Source of the DNA: Dolomedes plantarius
Taxonomy: Eukaryota > Arthropoda > Arachnida > Araneae > Dolomedidae
Length of the DNA stretch: 64,000 nt
Assembly (NCBI GenBank): GCA_907164885.2
Contig: OU015500.1
Coordinates: forward strand, 51,367,033 to 51,431,032
Reading direction: 5' to 3'
Part shown: one piece after another, positions 61,432 to 64,000 of the stretch
Numbering within the stretch: the stretch's first letter is position 1
How the letters are laid out: the number at the start of each line of letters is the position of its first letter
Notes under the pieces: model-generated
Seen by the model: only the letters and a program-made list of their open reading frames with translations
Databases searched by the model: none
Told to the model about the DNA's origin: nothing
Translations under genes and position numbers: made by a program

Positions 61432-61729
61432 AAATCGTCACCAAATAAATGTTAATTTTCTATATTCTCTTTTAAGTGTTAATATGCGCAAGGTGTCTTT
61501 TCTTACTAAATAGATGATGCTGAAGAACTTTGTAGCTGACTTTTTTAGCGTATCTTGTACCGTCTTTGAGATAAAAATGCTAATTCCAAAATTTGCCGAT
61601 ATATGGCTTTGTAAATTGTTTCATCGAGTAGCGCATAGCCTTTTTACTATACCTAAACACCAACTTATGGCCTAAGCTGTTACCATTGAGAAGTTAAGGG
61701 ATGTTTGACGATTATATGTAGGAACCCTG
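61432..61729. repeat. long terminal inverted repeat, right
   Basis: This is the partner of 59666-59963. It starts right after the transposase 3' end. Confidence 0.8.
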
Positions 61730-61731
61730 TA

Positions 61732-63303
61732 TAACTACCACGCTCGGAGACCAGAATTTTTATCCGTTCTATTCGAACAACACTCGCTAAATAGTGATAC
61801 ATTTTTCTTATCCGCCTATTCAAATAAAATAAAGTTTAGTTTAGTCATCAACACATTTGTGAATAAACCAGGAGCAGTTTTGACTAATGCTCTTCTAATT
61901 GAAGAAATAGTACAGTCATTATCTCGAAACTGGCTGCCAGTTTCAATTATTTTAATGTGGATTATAAGAATCTGTGTTTTTCGTTTTAGTATCGTTTTTT
62001 ATGTTTTAAACAAATATTCAATTTATATGTAAATATTAGCAGATGTCTTGTTGCCATGACACCTCTAGACCATTGAACGGATTATCTTTGAACACGATTA
62101 CATCTCATATACAGACCGTAACACATTTATGCATATGACCATTACATAAACAGTCGAAAGCCATTACTTGTCAAGTACCCGGTATAGTAGAGGGTAAATC
62201 AGTATTACAATTTATAGAAGTATGCTTTTCATACCAGTGAAAAATTCCGTTTAATGCTGATACTTTTCTCTGATGTCAATGAAGCAGAAGTTCATAATCG
62301 ATACGTAAAGGATGAACTTAAGATTATAGAGAATTTTGTGTAAGGTTTGCGTGAAATACTGTTTTCATCTGCGATACGCTTCATGATATCCTTTATAATA
62401 AATGCTTTGAAGTTCTTACTGAATTCATTCTTAAGAGATGTGAAGAAATGCTAAGGTGACACAGCATTTCTAGTCTCCAAATAATAAATTCTGTGAACTC
62501 TCATATTTAATGTCAAAATTATGTTCAGTAATTTCCATTGAGTATTTGGGATTTCAGGTGATTAAAAATGTCGATATATTGTCGTTTGGAATTATGCTAT
62601 AACATATGTTTGAAAATTTGTGTTTCTTATTCCGACTGTATCAAGATAAATGTGTTAAACCAATCTCTCAATAATAAACTCCGATAGCCTAACAATCTAG
62701 ATTATACTGGAAAAAAATAGTAGATTTCCAAAACAATTGAAAATATAATGCACAAATTGTATGAATGTATTTAAAAACTTATTTCAGAAAATTCCTTTAG
62801 AAATTCGAAAACCTGAATTTCATCAGATATCTGTAAATATATGAGACGAATGACTACTCCGTAAGTATGTATAACTCCCAACATATGCCTGCTATTTCGA
62901 GTAGCTTTGGGATCCCGATTTAGATTTTATAGAAACACCAAAAACTATACTTGCTTTCTTGAGTTTCAATTGTTCATTGATAGTAACCTTTACAATTTGA
63001 ATTAAAAATGTTGCGTGGACTGATAAATAATTTTTTTATATAACTGATCTTCCCTGTAGATAGATTTATACGTAGGAATGTAGGTTAACATTTCTTAACA
63101 TAAATCACAATATAATTCAATTTAATTAAAGTCATTGTAGCATATGGGATATAATGAAACAGGCAAACTTTTGTTGTGCTATTTGCTACTCATGACATTT
63201 ACAAGTGAAGTTATATACCAGAAAATATTTTTTAAACATCCAGTATTATCATCCAGGTTGAATTTTAGGTCACCATTGTAATCCTTTATACATACACACA
63301 CAC
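61732..63303. other. no gene recognised
   Basis: About 1.6 kb of AT-rich sequence with no supported feature. Confidence 0.4.
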
Positions 63304-63925
63304 ATTGTCACAAAAAATATGCGCACCCAGAAGGAAACGAGCTACTATCACGAAACTTAACGTGTATGTAGTGTACGAAGAGAAAAGCAAATGATTACAA
63401 ATTCAGATGAACAGACAGTTTTATTAAGAAGATATGGCATGTAAAAGGTTACAAATCAGTAAGTAGTAAATCCACCTCTGGCAGCTATACAATTTGAAAA
63501 ACGGCGTGGCATCGAATCAATGAGCTCATCTATGACCTCCTGCCGAAGATCATGCCATAAGCTTTGCAACTGGGCAGTTAATTTACCAGTATTCTGGGAC
63601 GGCTGTAGTTGCCTTCCAAGCACGGCCATGGGAGTACGTCATATCCTTGAAGACATTGTTGGGAGAGACGCGCATTCTGTGGACGAGCTTTGTCTTACTG
63701 ATAAATGGCACCTGGGCGACTTGATAGCATAGGAAGTACAACTGGCTTTAAAATCTCGTCCACGTAACTGCGCGCCGTCAAAGTGAGTTGAAGGACGACT
63801 AGAAGTTATCGTGTGTCCCAACAAATCGCTCCCTACACTGTCACACCTAGTGTAATCGCCGTATGTCTCTCGACAACAAATGTCGGTTCGTGTTGGATGA
63901 ATACTCACATACTTTTCTTTTTTAC
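63304..63925 (-). mobile_element. 3' part of a Tc1-like element
   Basis: The left end cattgtcacaaaaaatatgc resembles a Tc1 terminal repeat, and the C terminus of a transposase follows on the minus strand. No matching end is seen on the right, and sequence after about 63905 no longer looks like transposase, so the 5' part is missing. Confidence 0.6.
63456..63905 (-). pseudogene. Tc1-like transposase remnant
   Basis: On the minus strand the reading is FVVERHTAITLGVTV, a TAG in place of the usual W, GAICWDTR, a TAA, then LTARSYVDEILKPVVLPML. It continues with PGAIYQ, another TAA, and DKARPQNARLSQ, which keeps the second catalytic D. The segment after LPWP, where the last acid should lie, has been replaced or shifted. 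The C terminus is QEVIDELIDSMPRRF and then RGGFTTY with a TGA at 63456-63458. The first catalytic D and the DNA-binding domains are missing. The plus-strand ORF at 63520-63732 is a shadow. Confidence 0.75.
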
Positions 63926-64000
63926 GGTTTTTTTTTAAAGAAAAAAAGCTTAAGCAGGATGCAAATGGCGTCCTAAATATTTGTTTTATTTTAAGTTGCA
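63926..64000. other. no feature
   Basis: Low-complexity T- and A-rich sequence at the window end. Confidence 0.4.

Larger units (their letters stand above)
59666..61729 (+). mobile_element. mariner-like element with about 300-bp TIRs
   Basis: The left end begins cagaattcccttc and the reversed right end begins cagggttcctaca, with TA outside each (59664-59665 and 61730-61731). The inverted repeat runs from each end inward for about 300 bp (59666-59963 and 61432-61729), with shared blocks such as gcctttttactacac and gatgatgctgaacaactttg. The 2064-bp element contains one transposase pseudogene. A third copy of the TIR lies at 55450-55732. Confidence 0.85.

Overview
The window looks like non-coding genomic DNA from an arthropod, most plausibly a spider. 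That assignment is inference, from the AT-rich base composition and from the mix of Tc1/mariner, PIF/Harbinger, Helitron, SINE and LTR remnants. There is no bacterial-type gene organisation, no rRNA or free-standing tRNA gene, no CRISPR array, and no confidently recognisable host gene. One short open exon with a good splice donor (38781-38892, minus) is the only candidate for host coding sequence. Almost every recognisable protein is a broken transposase, so the window reads as a layered transposon graveyard, probably an intergenic region or a large intron.

Layout. 1-3.6 kb: two tandem-repeat arrays (units of about 236 and 250 bp), each invaded by a transposon (a piggyBac-like MITE at a TTAA; a mariner remnant with about 62-bp TIRs). 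4.5-5.9 kb: a PIF/Harbinger element with a Myb/SANT (MADF-like) ORF and an opposing transposase fragment. 8.5-11 kb: a decayed Tc1 element and a palindromic mariner built from two 3' ends. 11.2-18.6 kb: a tandem duplication, two inverted LTR copies (one with a primer-binding site), a 3-kb A/C-skewed block between 85-bp direct repeats, a reverse transcriptase fragment, and a SINE split by a MITE. 19.1-21.9 kb: a Helitron cluster with several tandem 5' ends. 22.3-23.3 kb: a SINE split by an LTR-like insert. 26-30 kb: Tc1 and Harbinger remnants and a nearly intact DD34E Tc1-like element. 33-37 kb: a solo LTR between TA microsatellites, a Tigger-like end, and a young DD41D mariner. 37-44 kb: SINEs of three families, a mariner remnant, dispersed repeats and a solo LTR. 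45-50.5 kb: a Tc1 pseudogene with a hairpin, then a DD36E Tc1 nested in a hAT element. 52-54.3 kb: a 1.05-kb tandem duplication. 55-57 kb: a foldback element, a Helitron end and about 490 bp of (TA)n. 59.4-61.7 kb: a SINE and a mariner with about 300-bp TIRs. 63.3-63.9 kb: a Tc1 remnant.

Nothing here forms a working pathway. The transposases carry stops or frameshifts, the LTRs are solo or truncated, and the interest lies in structure: transposon ends duplicated head to head, tandem Helitron 5' ends, long TA tracts abutting element borders, and nested insertions that give a relative chronology. I found no convincing new biological system. The palindromic rearrangement of transposon ends is the most distinctive recurring signal.
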